A DNA stretch of 40,187 nt from Phycisphaerae bacterium (GTDB lineage Bacteria > Planctomycetota > Phycisphaerae > Phycisphaerales > UBA1924): assembly GCA_016873295.1 (NCBI GenBank), contig VGXM01000026.1:1-40187 (forward strand). The letters run 5' to 3'. Below, in pieces: positions 24,066 to 33,113 of this stretch. Position 1 is the stretch's first letter. The number at the start of each line of letters is the position of its first letter. Under the pieces are notes generated by a model. That model ran no database searches, was not told the DNA's origin, and saw nothing but the letters and a program-made list of their open reading frames with translations. The position numbers and the translations under genes are program-made.

Positions 24066-26399
24066 TCAGCGGACGCCGATCCTCAGTTCCTGCCCGTCGG
24101 CGCCCTCGCCGCGGTGCTCGCGACCGGCGACGAAGAGGCGCACGTGGACCTTGCGGGCCGGGCGCGGCGTGCGGCCCTCGACGCCGCGCACGCTCACGGT
24201 CACGACGTCGCCGGCGAGCGAGGCCGCGTAGGTCGTGAGAAGGTACTCGCCGTCGCGGTACCCATTCCCGTCGCCCGCGTCCTCGTAGAGCGTGCCGACG
24301 GCGTGCCCGGTCGCGTCGAGGTTGACCAGCAGCGTCAGCGGGTCCAGCGGCTTCTCGTCGACGTACTGCGTGACGGGCCCGGCGGGCACGATGCCGCCGG
24401 GGCGGAGGTACAGTCCGGGCAGGTCCTTGTGAGTGGAGTCGCCGTCGAAGTCGAACGCCTGCCAGCGCTCGCCCGTGCGGGCGGCGGGCATGACGGGCGA
24501 GCGCGAGCGGTCCGGGACCATCTGCGCGACCACGAGCAGGTCGGCGCCGAGGAGGAACGAGTCGTCCTCGTGGCGCAGGGCCGGGTCGGCGGGGTCGGCG
24601 AAGAACGTGGGCCGCGCCACCGGCAGCCCCGTCACCGACGCCTCGCGGAAGAGCGTGTAGAAGTAGGGCATGAGGCGGTAGCGCCGCTCGAGGGCCGCCC
24701 GCGCGGTCGCCTCCACCTCCGGCCCGAACGCCCACGGCTCCTTGTCGATCGTGTCCTTCCCCGAATGCCCGCGGCTGAAGGGCAGCAGGGCGCCGAACCC
24801 GATCCAGCGGGCGTACAGCTCGGCCTCCTGCCCGGGCGGGCCGTTGCCCGCGAAGCCACCGATGTCGGGCCCGATGAACGGCTGCCCGGAGAGCCCCACG
24901 TTGAGCGCCATCGGCACCGACGACTCGAGATGGTACCAGTCGGCGGTGTTGTCGCCCGTCCAGGTGGCCCCATACCGGTGCCCGCCCAGGTAGTTGGCCC
25001 GGCTCAGGACGAAGGGCCTCTTGTCCGGCAGCGCCGCCCGGATCCCCTCGCGCGTCCCCTTCACCATCATCATGCCGTAGACGTTGTGGTAGCGGGCGTG
25101 GTCGCCGGCGGCGGCGTCGGGGCCCTGGGGCGTGCCGTCATCGCGGGGCATGCCCGGGTCGCCCTTGTGCCGGTTGTCCTCGGGCATGGTCTTGGAGGCG
25201 ACGTTGAAGACGGCGGGTTCGTTCATGTCGTTCCACACGCCCGTGACTCCCTGGGCCATGAAGTCGGCGTAGAGCCCGGCCCACCAGCGGCGCACGCCCG
25301 GGTCGGTGTAGTCGGGGAAGTAGCACCACCCGGGCCAGACCTGACCCTGATAGACCTTGCCGTCCGCGTTCTTGACCCAGGCGTCGGCGGCGGTGCCGCT
25401 GTCGCGCAGGGCCCTGTACCGGGCCTTCTCCGCCTCGCGGGCCTTGCGGGGCGCCTCGGGTTCCTTGTCCAGGTCGCTGCCGGGCGGCTCGTTGGGGCTG
25501 GGCTCGTCGTCGCGGGCCTTGAGCCCGGGGTCGATCATCCACACGTTGTGGAACCCCATCGCGAGCAGGTCGGCGTTGAGGGCCCTGGGGTCGGGGAAGT
25601 GCCCGCGGTCGAACGTGAAGACCCGGAAGCCCTCCATGTAGTCGATGTCGAACCAGATCACGTCCGCGGGGATCTTCCGCTGGCGGAAGTTGGTCGCGAT
25701 CTCGCGCACGCGCGCCTCGGGGAAGTAGGAGTACCGGCACTGGTGGTAGCCGACGGCCCACTTGGGGGGCAGGGGCATGCGCCCCGTCAGGTCCGCCAGC
25801 CCGACGAGCACCTCCTGGGGCGAGGGCCTGTCGATCACGATGACGGGGAAGGCGGGCCCGTCCGCCGTGAGCACGATCGACTCCGGGTCGCTCGAAGGCC
25901 CGGTGTCGACGCGGACGCGGTAGGTGGTGTCGGCGAGCACGCCGAACGCCGACCCGTCGGCCCGCACCGCGAGCACCCACGGGTGGCTCTGGTAGAGCGA
26001 CGGGCTGTTGTCGCGGTAGCCGTAGGCGTCGTGGTTCCAGAGCACCGTCGATCGCCCGTTGCGCCGGAGTTGCCCCGGCACCTCGCCCGTGCCGTAGAAG
26101 TCGGTGCCGGGGGGGCAATCGACGCGCGCGACCCGCTTGCCCGCCCCATCAACGCTGAACGCGACCCGCACCCCGAACCCCTCCGGAGCCGGGCCGACGC
26201 TCGGGCGGGGCTTCTCAAGCGCGTAAGAAGGATGGGCCGCGGTCTGGGCGTCGGCGTCGGCGAAGAACCGCACCGTCCCCGCCCCGATCGACTCGGCGAC
26301 GGGGGGCCCGCCCATCGCGACCGGGGCGATGGGCCCCGCCAGCCCGACCGCGATCCAGAGCGCCGCCGACCTTGCACCACGCGTTCCGAACGGGTCCAT
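24066..26399 (-). CDS. Glycoside hydrolase family 31 (alpha-glucosidase-like), exported
   Basis: 777 residues, a retaining alpha-glycosidase of the GH31 fold. An N-terminal hydrophobic stretch (about 12-30) suggests export. Seen: TDFYGTGEVPG, the galactose-mutarotase-like N-domain, WAVGYHQCRYSYF, IPADVIWFDIDYMEG, nucleophile Asp391 in GVWNDMNEPAVF, acid/base region Asp483 in ATWTGDNTADW, and GPDIGGFAGN. These best fit alpha-1,4-glucosidases, but xylosidases and transglycosylases share the fold. A charged insert at about 293-335 is unusual. GGAGGA is 7 bases before the ATG. It is divergent from the GH13 gene, with which it may act on alpha-glucans; the two share an intergenic region filled with repeats. 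Confidence 0.92.
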   Translation of the reverse strand: MDPFGTRGARSAALWIAVGLAGPIAPVAMGGPPVAESIGAGTVRFFADADAQTAAHPSYALEKPRPSVGPAPEGFGVRVAFSVDGAGKRVARVDCPPGTDFYGTGEVPGQLRRNGRSTVLWNHDAYGYRDNSPSLYQSHPWVLAVRADGSAFGVLADTTYRVRVDTGPSSDPESIVLTADGPAFPVIVIDRPSPQEVLVGLADLTGRMPLPPKWAVGYHQCRYSYFPEARVREIATNFRQRKIPADVIWFDIDYMEGFRVFTFDRGHFPDPRALNADLLAMGFHNVWMIDPGLKARDDEPSPNEPPGSDLDKEPEAPRKAREAEKARYRALRDSGTAADAWVKNADGKVYQGQVWPGWCYFPDYTDPGVRRWWAGLYADFMAQGVTGVWNDMNEPAVFNVASKTMPEDNRHKGDPGMPRDDGTPQGPDAAAGDHARYHNVYGMMMVKGTREGIRAALPDKRPFVLSRANYLGGHRYGATWTGDNTADWYHLESSVPMALNVGLSGQPFIGPDIGGFAGNGPPGQEAELYARWIGFGALLPFSRGHSGKDTIDKEPWAFGPEVEATARAALERRYRLMPYFYTLFREASVTGLPVARPTFFADPADPALRHEDDSFLLGADLLVVAQMVPDRSRSPVMPAARTGERWQAFDFDGDSTHKDLPGLYLRPGGIVPAGPVTQYVDEKPLDPLTLLVNLDATGHAVGTLYEDAGDGNGYRDGEYLLTTYAASLAGDVVTVSVRGVEGRTPRPARKVHVRLFVAGREHRGEGADGQELRIGVR

Positions 26400-26434
26400 G
26401 CGTCGATCCTCCGCGGTGGTTTCCTGTCATCGCG

Positions 26435-26440
26435 AGCATA
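26435..26440 (-). promoter_or_regulatory. Candidate -10 of the GH31 gene
   Basis: TATGCT on the minus strand, about 36 bases before the ATG at 26399, matches 4 of 6 consensus bases; the same hexamer precedes the RidA gene. No convincing -35 is seen. Confidence 0.3.
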
Positions 26441-26530
26441 TGGGGGCATGAGCGCCCGCTGGCGCCCCGCCGGGGGGCGTGCTCCCTGCTCTGAGGGAGC
26501 ATGCCGCGGGGGCGGCGTGCCCGAATGCGG

Positions 26531-26804
26531 CACGGGTCACGGGCGAAGCGCCCGCTGACCCGTGGCACCCGCCGTGCCACGACTGTTCGGCTCGGCGAAC
26601 AGTCGTGCTCTCCCCACCGGCACGACTGTGCCCCGAGCGGCACAGTCGTGGCACCCGGCGTGGTTGGAAGAACGCGCACCAAGGCGCCGGCGGGCGCCGC
26701 GGGTGCCACGGGCGAGCCGCCCGGCGGCTCGCCCGTGCCGGCGTCGGGACGGGCGTCGAACGGCGGCACGGGTCACGGGCGAAGCGCCCGCTGACCCGTG
26801 GCAC
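26531..26804. repeat. GTGCCAC-bounded palindromic repeat array, locus 2
   Basis: A second copy of the array at 14-353, in the same orientation, fills much of the 590-bp gap between the divergent GH31 and GH13 genes. It has a truncated alpha unit (hairpin at 26531 to GTGGCAC ending 26568), a beta unit (26574-26654) and a full alpha unit (26703-26804). In the first alpha hairpin GAT/ATC of locus 1 has become GAG/CTC, a compensatory change that keeps the stem. The linkers are also nearly identical. A separate 10-bp-arm hairpin lies just upstream at 26477-26504. The remaining gap (26805-26989) holds only the GH13 promoter. Confidence 0.85.
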
Positions 26805-26910
26805 CCCGGAGGCGACGGGCGGCGCCTGTCCTCCCTTTATGGGACGCCCGGAATGACGCCCCGGCGTCCGCCCCTGTGCGCCCATCCGCGGTCATCGAGC
26901 GAATCGGTGC

Positions 26911-26938
26911 TTGCGGACGCCGACAGGGGCGTCATAAT
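26911..26938 (+). promoter_or_regulatory. Promoter of the GH13 gene
   Basis: TTGCGG (26911-26916), a 16-base spacer and CATAAT (26933-26938), the latter matching 5 of 6 consensus bases. The leader would be about 45 bases and carries GGAGGG 9 bases before the ATG at 26990. Confidence 0.45.
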
Positions 26939-26989
26939 CCGTTGGGGGGCCGGCGGGGACCGTCGGCTTGGTTCGGAGGGAGTCCGGGC

Positions 26990-29830
26990 ATGCGCAGGTC
27001 GGCACTGGGTTGCATCGCGGGAGTGGCGGTGGCGTGGGGCGGGGGGCAGGCTCTGGCCCAGGACAACCCCGTCATCCTCCAGTGGTTCGAGGCGCGCTGG
27101 GCCGACATGGAGCGCCGCATGCCCGACTTCTTCGTCGCCGGCTACGGCGCCACGTGGATCCCGCCGGTCTCCAAGGGCGGCATCGGTCCCACCGGGAACA
27201 CCGACACCGTGGGCTACGACCCGTGGGAGCGGTTCGACCTGGGACGCCCCAACAGGCAGACGGCGTACGGCACCGAGCAGAACCTCCGGGCGGTGATTGA
27301 GGAGTTCCACAGGGCCAACGCCCTCGTGTACGTCGACGCCGTGCTCAACCACAACGGCGCGAGGCAGACGGGCGCGTCGTTCCAGGCCGCGGGCGGCTAC
27401 CCCGGCTTCTGGATGGCCTCCGCCAACCCGCCCACCAACAAGCAGCCGACGAGCCCCTGGGGGGACTTCCAGGCCGGCACCTCGTCGGGGTACCTCCAGT
27501 CGGAGAACCCCGGCGGCCCGCGCTACGACCGCGAGCGGGGCGACCTGGTGGCCCTCATCGACCTCGACCAGGCCTCCGTCAACTTTTTCATCCGGCACCC
27601 CATCGGGCCGGGCAACCCGCAGAACATCCCGGGCGGCACGCTGTGGAACCTGCCCGACGCCGGCAACGCCCGCCTCTACCCCGACCGCCAGCTCGCGCCC
27701 TTCGCGTTCACGAACCCGGGCTCGTTCCGCAACCCGGGCCCGACGGCGTTCACCGTCTACCCCTTCAACACCGCCACCCCCATGGCCGGCGACCCGATCG
27801 CCGAGAACGCCACGGGCCTGCTCTTCCGCTGGACGCAGTGGATGCTCGACGAGTTCAAGGTCGACGGCTTCCGGCTCGACGCCATCAAGCACGCCCCGAG
27901 CTGGTTCTGGGACACCTACTTCGACTCGGCGGTCCACCTGCGGCGGACGACGCCCGACGGGCGGCAGGTCACGCCCTTCTCCTTCGGCGAGAGCGTGGAG
28001 GGGAACCAGTTCACGTTCGACAACTACGTGCGCAAGAGCAACAACATCGTCCGCGCGGGCGATTCCTTCGGGAACCGCGACGCGCTGGACCTGGCCGGGG
28101 CCGGGGCCCTGCGCGACCTGCTGAGCGCGGGCGGGCTGGGCTCGTGGCAGAACGTGGCGGGGGCCCACCTGGACACGATCGACGACGGCAACGATTTCAC
28201 GCAGGACGGGTCGTTGGGCGTGAATCACGTGTTCAGCCACGACAACGGGACCACGGGCAACGGGTCCGGTGCGCCCGGGATCCCCACGATCAAGCAGCAG
28301 TTTCCGACGGGGCAGGCGTACCTGCTCATGCGCACGGGGCCGACGAAGATCTACCACAACCCGCGCGCGATCGCGCGGTCGGGCGGGTTCTGGCCCCGAT
28401 CGGGCGTGGACCTGGCCCTCGGGCACGACTACACGCCGCTCGCCGGCGGGCAGCCCCCCGTCGCCAGCGACCTGGTCACGCGCCTGGTGCGGATCCACAA
28501 CCAGTACGCGCGGGGGCAGTTCTACCGCCTGAACTTCACGGAGCCCAACCCCGGCCTGCGCGGGCTCGAGGACGTGCTCATCTTCGACCGGCGCTCGGGC
28601 GGGCAGAGCAACGTGCTGGCAGCGGTGAACGACCGCTACGACGCCGGGTACGACGCGCGGACCATCTTCACCCAGTTCCCGCAGGGGACGATCCTCGTCG
28701 AGCTGACCGGGAACGCCGCCAACGCCGCGGTCGACCCGAGCGACGACGTCCGCGACATCCTGGTCGCGGGCGCCAACGGGCAGGTGGACCTGCGGATCCC
28801 GCGGAACCGCACGGGGAGCACCGAGCACCACCGCGGGTACGTGGTGTACGGGCCGGCGGTGCCCTCGGGCACGCTGGCGGTGGCGCCCACGAGCGGGCAG
28901 ATTCCGGCGGACGCGCCCTCGACCAGCGCCGCGGCGATCGCGCGCGGGCGCATGAACCCGATCCCGATCGTGCAGGCCCCGGTCTTCACGCTCGAACTGA
29001 ACACGACGCCGACGCTCCACAACGTGGTGTACCGCTCCGTCTCCTACACCGACGTCAACACCGACGACAAGGCGGCGTTCCGGGTGAACCAGGGGTACCG
29101 CGACCTGAACGGCAACGGGTCGCCGGACTACCCGCACACCGCCGGGGTGCTCGCGGGGTACGAGGATTTCCGGACGGTGAACCAGCCCGCGTACAACGGG
29201 TCGACCGCGACCACCGGGCGGTACACGCAGACGATCGACGCTTCGCTCCTGCCCGAGGGGATGAACTATGTCTCGGCGATCGCCTTCCGCCGCCGCCCCG
29301 CCGGGACGAGCCCGCTCTTCGCCGAGTGGCGTCAGCCCGTGTACATCGACCGGGTGCCGCCGGAGGTGGCGTGGGCCAACCAGACGGCGCGGATCACGGC
29401 GACCCAGTTCCGGGTGGACGTCAAGGCCCTGGACCAGACCGTCCGGCGGGCGCACGTCATGCGCGACGTGCCGACGGGCGTGGACCCGCGCACGCTCGTG
29501 GACGTCTTCAACCTTGCCCGCGTGGAGGACCGCTTCGACTTCTACCTGACGCTGACCGGCCTGCGCCACGGCTACTCGACCATCACCCTCGTCGCCTACG
29601 AGGAGTCCGACACCCTCATGCGCTCCAACGTCGTGAACTACCCCAACGTCTTCATCGACCTGTGCCCGGCGGACCTGGACGACGACGGGGTCGTGGACTT
29701 CAACGATTTCCTCGTGTTCCTGAACTGGTACAACACCGCCGACCCCCGGGCCGACCTCAACGGCGACGGCGTGATCGACTTCAACGACCTGCTGGAGTAC
29801 CTGAACCAGTACAACACGCCGTGCGCGTGA
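26990..29830 (+). CDS. Secreted GH13 alpha-amylase-family enzyme with C-terminal dockerin
   Basis: 946 residues. Signal peptide MRRSALGCIAGVAVAWGGG, cut after ALA (residue 23). The GH13 barrel has region I VDAVLNHN (116-123), region II FRLDAIKH with nucleophile Asp297, region III FGESVEG with acid/base Glu334, and region IV FSHDN with Asp418, so all three catalytic acids are present. After about residue 600 come beta-rich domains, then two dockerin EF-hand repeats (about 888-946; DLDDDGVVDFNDF and DLNGDGVIDFNDL) ending in YNTPCA. It should act outside the cytoplasm on alpha-glucans such as starch. GGAGGG lies 9 bases before the ATG. It is divergent from the GH31 gene. Confidence 0.93.
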   Translation: MRRSALGCIAGVAVAWGGGQALAQDNPVILQWFEARWADMERRMPDFFVAGYGATWIPPVSKGGIGPTGNTDTVGYDPWERFDLGRPNRQTAYGTEQNLRAVIEEFHRANALVYVDAVLNHNGARQTGASFQAAGGYPGFWMASANPPTNKQPTSPWGDFQAGTSSGYLQSENPGGPRYDRERGDLVALIDLDQASVNFFIRHPIGPGNPQNIPGGTLWNLPDAGNARLYPDRQLAPFAFTNPGSFRNPGPTAFTVYPFNTATPMAGDPIAENATGLLFRWTQWMLDEFKVDGFRLDAIKHAPSWFWDTYFDSAVHLRRTTPDGRQVTPFSFGESVEGNQFTFDNYVRKSNNIVRAGDSFGNRDALDLAGAGALRDLLSAGGLGSWQNVAGAHLDTIDDGNDFTQDGSLGVNHVFSHDNGTTGNGSGAPGIPTIKQQFPTGQAYLLMRTGPTKIYHNPRAIARSGGFWPRSGVDLALGHDYTPLAGGQPPVASDLVTRLVRIHNQYARGQFYRLNFTEPNPGLRGLEDVLIFDRRSGGQSNVLAAVNDRYDAGYDARTIFTQFPQGTILVELTGNAANAAVDPSDDVRDILVAGANGQVDLRIPRNRTGSTEHHRGYVVYGPAVPSGTLAVAPTSGQIPADAPSTSAAAIARGRMNPIPIVQAPVFTLELNTTPTLHNVVYRSVSYTDVNTDDKAAFRVNQGYRDLNGNGSPDYPHTAGVLAGYEDFRTVNQPAYNGSTATTGRYTQTIDASLLPEGMNYVSAIAFRRRPAGTSPLFAEWRQPVYIDRVPPEVAWANQTARITATQFRVDVKALDQTVRRAHVMRDVPTGVDPRTLVDVFNLARVEDRFDFYLTLTGLRHGYSTITLVAYEESDTLMRSNVVNYPNVFIDLCPADLDDDGVVDFNDFLVFLNWYNTADPRADLNGDGVIDFNDLLEYLNQYNTPCA

Positions 29831-29909
29831 GCGGGGGCGGTGTCAGGGAACCGAGGTGCAAGGTCGTCGAGAGGAGGCGAGGCGGCCCGCGGCGACCCGA
29901 GACCACTCT

Positions 29910-30938
29910 CTACTTCTTCGCGGCCATGAAGCGGATCATGTCGACGCAACGGGCGGCGTAGCCGGCCTCGTTGTCGTACCACGAGACCACCTTGAAGAAG
30001 CGTTTGTTGAGCTCGATGCCCGCCTTGGCGTCGTAGATGCTGCTGCGGCGGTCGCCGATGAAGTCGCTGGAGACGACCTCCTCGTCGGTGTATCCCAGGA
30101 CGCCCTTCATGGGGCCGTCGGCGGCGGCTCTCATGGCGGCGTGGACGTCGGCGAGGGTGGTGTCCCTGGAGGTGCGGAAGGTGAGGTCGACGGCGGAGAC
30201 GTCGGCGGTGGGGACGCGGAAGGCCATACCGGTGAGTCGGCCCTTGAGTGCGGGGATGCAGAGGGTGACGGCCTTGGCGGCGCCGGTGCTGGAGGGGATG
30301 ATGTTCTGGTAGGCGTTGCGCCCGCCGCGCCAGTCCTTCCTGGAGGGGCCGTCCTGCGTGGGCTGGGTGGCGGTGGCGGCGTGGACGGTGGTCATGAGGC
30401 CCTCGTCGAGGCCGAAGGCGTCGTGGACGACCTTGGCGATGGGGGCCAGGCAGTTGGTGGTGCAGCTGGCGTTGCTGACGATGGCGTGCCTGGCGGCGTC
30501 GTAGGCGGAGTGGTTGACGCCCATGCAGAGGGTGGGGATCTGCTCGGCGCTCTTGCTGGGGGCGGAGATGATGACGCGCTTGGCGCCGGCCGAGAGGTGC
30601 AGGCCTGCCTTCTCGAAGTCGGTGAAGAGGCCGGTGGACTCGAGGACGAACTGGACGCCCAGGTCCTTCCAAGGGAGCTTCCCCGGGTCCTTCTCGGCGG
30701 TGGTGCGCGTGGTGCGTCCGTTGACGGTGAAGCCGCTCTCGGTGGCCGATACCACCGCCGGCTTGCCGCCCAAGTGGAACTGGCGGTGCATGGTGTCGAA
30801 CTTGAGGAGGTAGGCGAGGTTGTCGGCGGGGACGAGGTCGTTGACGGCGACGATCTCGAGGTTGGGGTCCTCGGCGGCGATGCGGTAGACGAGGCGCCCG
30901 ATTCGTCCGAAGCCGTTGATGCCGATGCGGATGGTCAT
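29910..30938 (-). CDS. gapA: Glyceraldehyde-3-phosphate dehydrogenase, type I
   Basis: 342 residues. It converts glyceraldehyde 3-phosphate, phosphate and NAD+ to 1,3-bisphosphoglycerate in glycolysis. Seen: [13 protein letters not shown], Asp34 in AVNDL (NAD preference), [19 protein letters not shown], the active-site [12 protein letters not shown] with Cys159, [19 protein letters not shown], and [19 protein letters not shown] replaced by TQD and K by Q in this stretch are small departures (usual TATQKTVDGPS). GGGGAG lies 6 bases before the ATG. The ATG overlaps by ATGA the end of the RND remnant upstream. A promoter candidate lies in that remnant at 30989-31018. Confidence 0.95.
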   Translation of the reverse strand: MTIRIGINGFGRIGRLVYRIAAEDPNLEIVAVNDLVPADNLAYLLKFDTMHRQFHLGGKPAVVSATESGFTVNGRTTRTTAEKDPGKLPWKDLGVQFVLESTGLFTDFEKAGLHLSAGAKRVIISAPSKSAEQIPTLCMGVNHSAYDAARHAIVSNASCTTNCLAPIAKVVHDAFGLDEGLMTTVHAATATQPTQDGPSRKDWRGGRNAYQNIIPSSTGAAKAVTLCIPALKGRLTGMAFRVPTADVSAVDLTFRTSRDTTLADVHAAMRAAADGPMKGVLGYTDEEVVSSDFIGDRRSSIYDAKAGIELNKRFFKVVSWYDNEAGYAARCVDMIRFMAAKK

Positions 30939-31267
30939 GGGTATCTCCCCGTAGGCCCCTCCCGCTGGGGTGGAGCGGTGCGAGCGCAAGCGTAGTGGGC
31001 CGCGGGAGGAGCGGGCAAGGTCAGCGCCCCCGGCCGCGCCGGGCGTGGGCGAACGGGGAGGGCGCGGAGGGTCGGAGCGGCGGAAGGGGAGTGGCATCGG
31101 GCGTGATTCCCTTCCGGATTCCTCTCCGCGTTCTCCGCGATCGCCGCGTCCGCCTTCTCCGGCGGGGCCTCGTGGCGGCCGGCGAGGAGGACGTGGATGG
31201 AGGGCACGACGAAGAGCGTGAAGAGCGTGGAGATGGCCATGCCGCTGACGAGGATGATGCCGAGACC
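30935..31267 (-). pseudogene. C-terminal remnant of an RND efflux pump permease (AcrB family)
   Basis: The minus-strand frame begins abruptly with [20 protein letters not shown] followed by [10 protein letters not shown], the last transmembrane helix of AcrB/HAE1-type pumps, then a tail of no family character that runs to a TGA overlapping the gapA ATG. The preceding ~1000 residues of a normal pump are absent. The fragment is joined out of frame to the adaptor remnant next to it, so an internal deletion of an adaptor-pump operon is the simplest reading. It has no start or ribosome-binding site of its own. Confidence 0.75.
30989..31018 (-). promoter_or_regulatory. Promoter candidate for gapA
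   Basis: On the minus strand TTGCCC (31018-31013) and TACGCT (30994-30989) are separated by 18 bases. The leader would be about 45 bases. It lies inside the RND remnant's degenerate tail. Confidence 0.35.
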
Positions 31268-31695
31268 TGGGCCACGGGGGCGCGGGCCTCGTCGGCGCCC
31301 GCGCCGCAGCGGCCCAGGTCCGCCCGCGCCGTCGCCAGGCGGGTCCGGGCCCGGTCGACGTCGATCTCAGCCGCCGCGCCCTGGCCGAGGGCGGTCAGGC
31401 GCTTGAGCTCCAGCGCCGCGAGCGTGATCTGCGCCTCAGCCTGATCGGCGTTGGCCTCGGCGACGCGGACGGCGGCCCGCGCCGCGTCGAGGTCCGCCAT
31501 GGGCTGCCACTCGACCTCGCGGGCCTCGAGCACCTCCGCCGCCTCGGCGGGCTCGAAGGCGGCTGGCTCCGGTCGCAGGGTGCGCTGGGCAAGCCCCCGC
31601 ATCGCCAGCCCGCCGGCGACGACGAGGAGATCAATGGTCAGTGTGCCGACGACGACGACCCAAGATCGTTTCGTGCCGGTTCCCTCGCGCTCCAC
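31268..31695 (-). pseudogene. N-terminal remnant of an RND periplasmic adaptor (HlyD/MFP family)
   Basis: From a GTG at 31695 the frame encodes an N-terminal membrane anchor (RSWVVVVGTLTIDLLVVAGG) and then a long alpha-hairpin of the adaptor type ([53 protein letters not shown]). The lipoyl half-domain expected between them is shortened or missing, and the rest of the protein (second lipoyl half, barrel) is absent. The frame runs on into RND sequence out of register. It begins 2 bases after the pyrC stop without a Shine-Dalgarno sequence. Confidence in the family is good; that it is non-functional is inferred. Confidence 0.7.
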
Positions 31696-31697
31696 GC

Positions 31698-33011
31698 TTA
31701 CGGCGCCGCGACCGGTCGGCGCGCCAGGCGCACCACGCCTGCCACGATGGTCGCGACGGCGCGCCCCCGGACCGCGCGCCCCAGGAAGGGGGTGTTGCGG
31801 CCCTTGCCCGACAGGTCGGCCTCGGCGACCGTCCACGACAGCCCGGGGTCGATGATGGTGACGTCGGCGGGCCCGCCCAGCGCGAGCGACCCGAGCCCGA
31901 GCGCGTCGAGCCCGCACAGGCGGGCGGGCTCGATGGTCAGGAGGGCGACGAGGCGAGGCCAGTCGATGGCGCCGGAATCGACGAGGGCCTCGGCGTAGAG
32001 CGGGAGGGCGGTGTCGAGCCCGACCAGGCCGAAGGGGGCTTCCTCGAAGGGCAGGAGCTTCTCATCGGCGGTGTGTGGGGCGTGGTCGGTGCCCAGGAGG
32101 GTGATGGTGCCGTCGGCCACGCCCTCGCGGAGGGCGCGCACGTCGCGCCACTCGCGCAGGGGCGGGTTGACCTTGGCGGCGGTGTTGTAGCCGTCGCAGG
32201 CCTCGTCGGTGAGCAGGAGGTGGTGGGGCGAGGCCTCGCCGGTGATGGGCTGCCCGTCGGCGCGGGCGCGGCGGATGATCTCGACGGTGCCTTCGCTGGA
32301 GACGTGCTGGACGTGGTAGCGGCAGCCGATGGAGCGGTTGAGTCGGATGTCGCGTTCGACGATGACTTCCTCGGCGACGCGGGGCCAGCCGGCGAGCCCG
32401 AGGCGGGCCGAGACCACGCCGGCGTGCATGGGGGCGCCGCGGGTGAGGGTGACGTCCTGGGCGTGCTGCATGATCGCCAGTCCGGTGGGCCTGGCGTCGG
32501 CGAGGGCGCGGGCCATGAGGGCGGTGGAGCCGACGCAGTCGCCGTCGTCGGAGAAGCCGACGGCGCCGGCGCGGGCCATGAGGGCCAACTCGGCCAGTTC
32601 CTCGCCGTGGCGTCCCTTGGTGATGGCGGCGACGGGGAAGACGCGGCAGAGGGCCGTCTCGCGGGCCCGCTCGCGGATGAAGCCGAGGAGCTCGGGGAGG
32701 TCGAGGGCGGGCGAGGTGTTGGGCATGCAGCAGACGGTGGTGAAACCGCCGAAGACCGCCGCCCGCGTGCCGGTCGCCAGCGTCTCCTTGTCCTCGAACC
32801 CCGGCTCGCGGAGGTGAACGTGGGGGTCGATCAGCCCGGGGGTGACCAGGCAGCCCTCGGCGTCGATGACGTGGTCGGCGGGCGAGCGCGGGAGGGAGGC
32901 AAAGGGTGCGACCGCGGCGACCTTTCCGTCGGCGAGGGCGACGTCGGCGACGCGGTCGGCGCCGGAGGCCGGATCGATGACGCGCCCGCCCCTGATGAGG
33001 ATGTTGGGCAT
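31698..33011 (-). CDS. pyrC: Dihydroorotase
   Basis: 437 residues of the class I dihydroorotase family, which cyclises N-carbamoyl-aspartate to dihydroorotate in pyrimidine synthesis with two zinc ions in an amidohydrolase barrel. Seen: VTPGLIDPHVHLREPGFEDKET (metal His-x-His), GGFTTVCCMPNTSP, HVQHVSS, GEASPHHLLLTDEA, AKVNPPLR and LLGTDHAPHTADEK with the catalytic Asp. Length is normal (about 430). No aspartate carbamoyltransferase gene is adjacent. The ATG at 33011 has no Shine-Dalgarno sequence; TACCGT lies 8 bases upstream. The efflux remnants follow directly on the same strand. Confidence 0.94.
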   Translation of the reverse strand: MPNILIRGGRVIDPASGADRVADVALADGKVAAVAPFASLPRSPADHVIDAEGCLVTPGLIDPHVHLREPGFEDKETLATGTRAAVFGGFTTVCCMPNTSPALDLPELLGFIRERARETALCRVFPVAAITKGRHGEELAELALMARAGAVGFSDDGDCVGSTALMARALADARPTGLAIMQHAQDVTLTRGAPMHAGVVSARLGLAGWPRVAEEVIVERDIRLNRSIGCRYHVQHVSSEGTVEIIRRARADGQPITGEASPHHLLLTDEACDGYNTAAKVNPPLREWRDVRALREGVADGTITLLGTDHAPHTADEKLLPFEEAPFGLVGLDTALPLYAEALVDSGAIDWPRLVALLTIEPARLCGLDALGLGSLALGGPADVTIIDPGLSWTVAEADLSGKGRNTPFLGRAVRGRAVATIVAGVVRLARRPVAAP

Positions 33012-33019
33012 CGGCGGGA

Positions 33020-33025
33020 ACGGTA
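33020..33025 (-). promoter_or_regulatory. Candidate -10 of pyrC
   Basis: TACCGT on the minus strand ends 8 bases before the pyrC ATG. There is no Shine-Dalgarno sequence between, so a nearly leaderless transcript is suggested. No -35 is evident. Confidence 0.3.
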
Positions 33026-33070
33026 GCCGAACACCTCGTGGCGCGGGCGGGGCGTGGGGGCCGGGGGGCG

Positions 33071-33099
33071 TGGCCGTCGGGGTCCGGCGTGAATACGCT
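33071..33099 (+). promoter_or_regulatory. Promoter candidate for tRNA-Pro
   Basis: TACGCT (33094-33099) lies 14 bases before the mature tRNA 5' end, giving an expected leader of about 8 bases. The region 17 bases upstream (TGGCCG, 33071-33076) is only a weak -35. Confidence 0.35.
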
Positions 33100-33113
33100 C
33101 AAGGTTCAGACGA

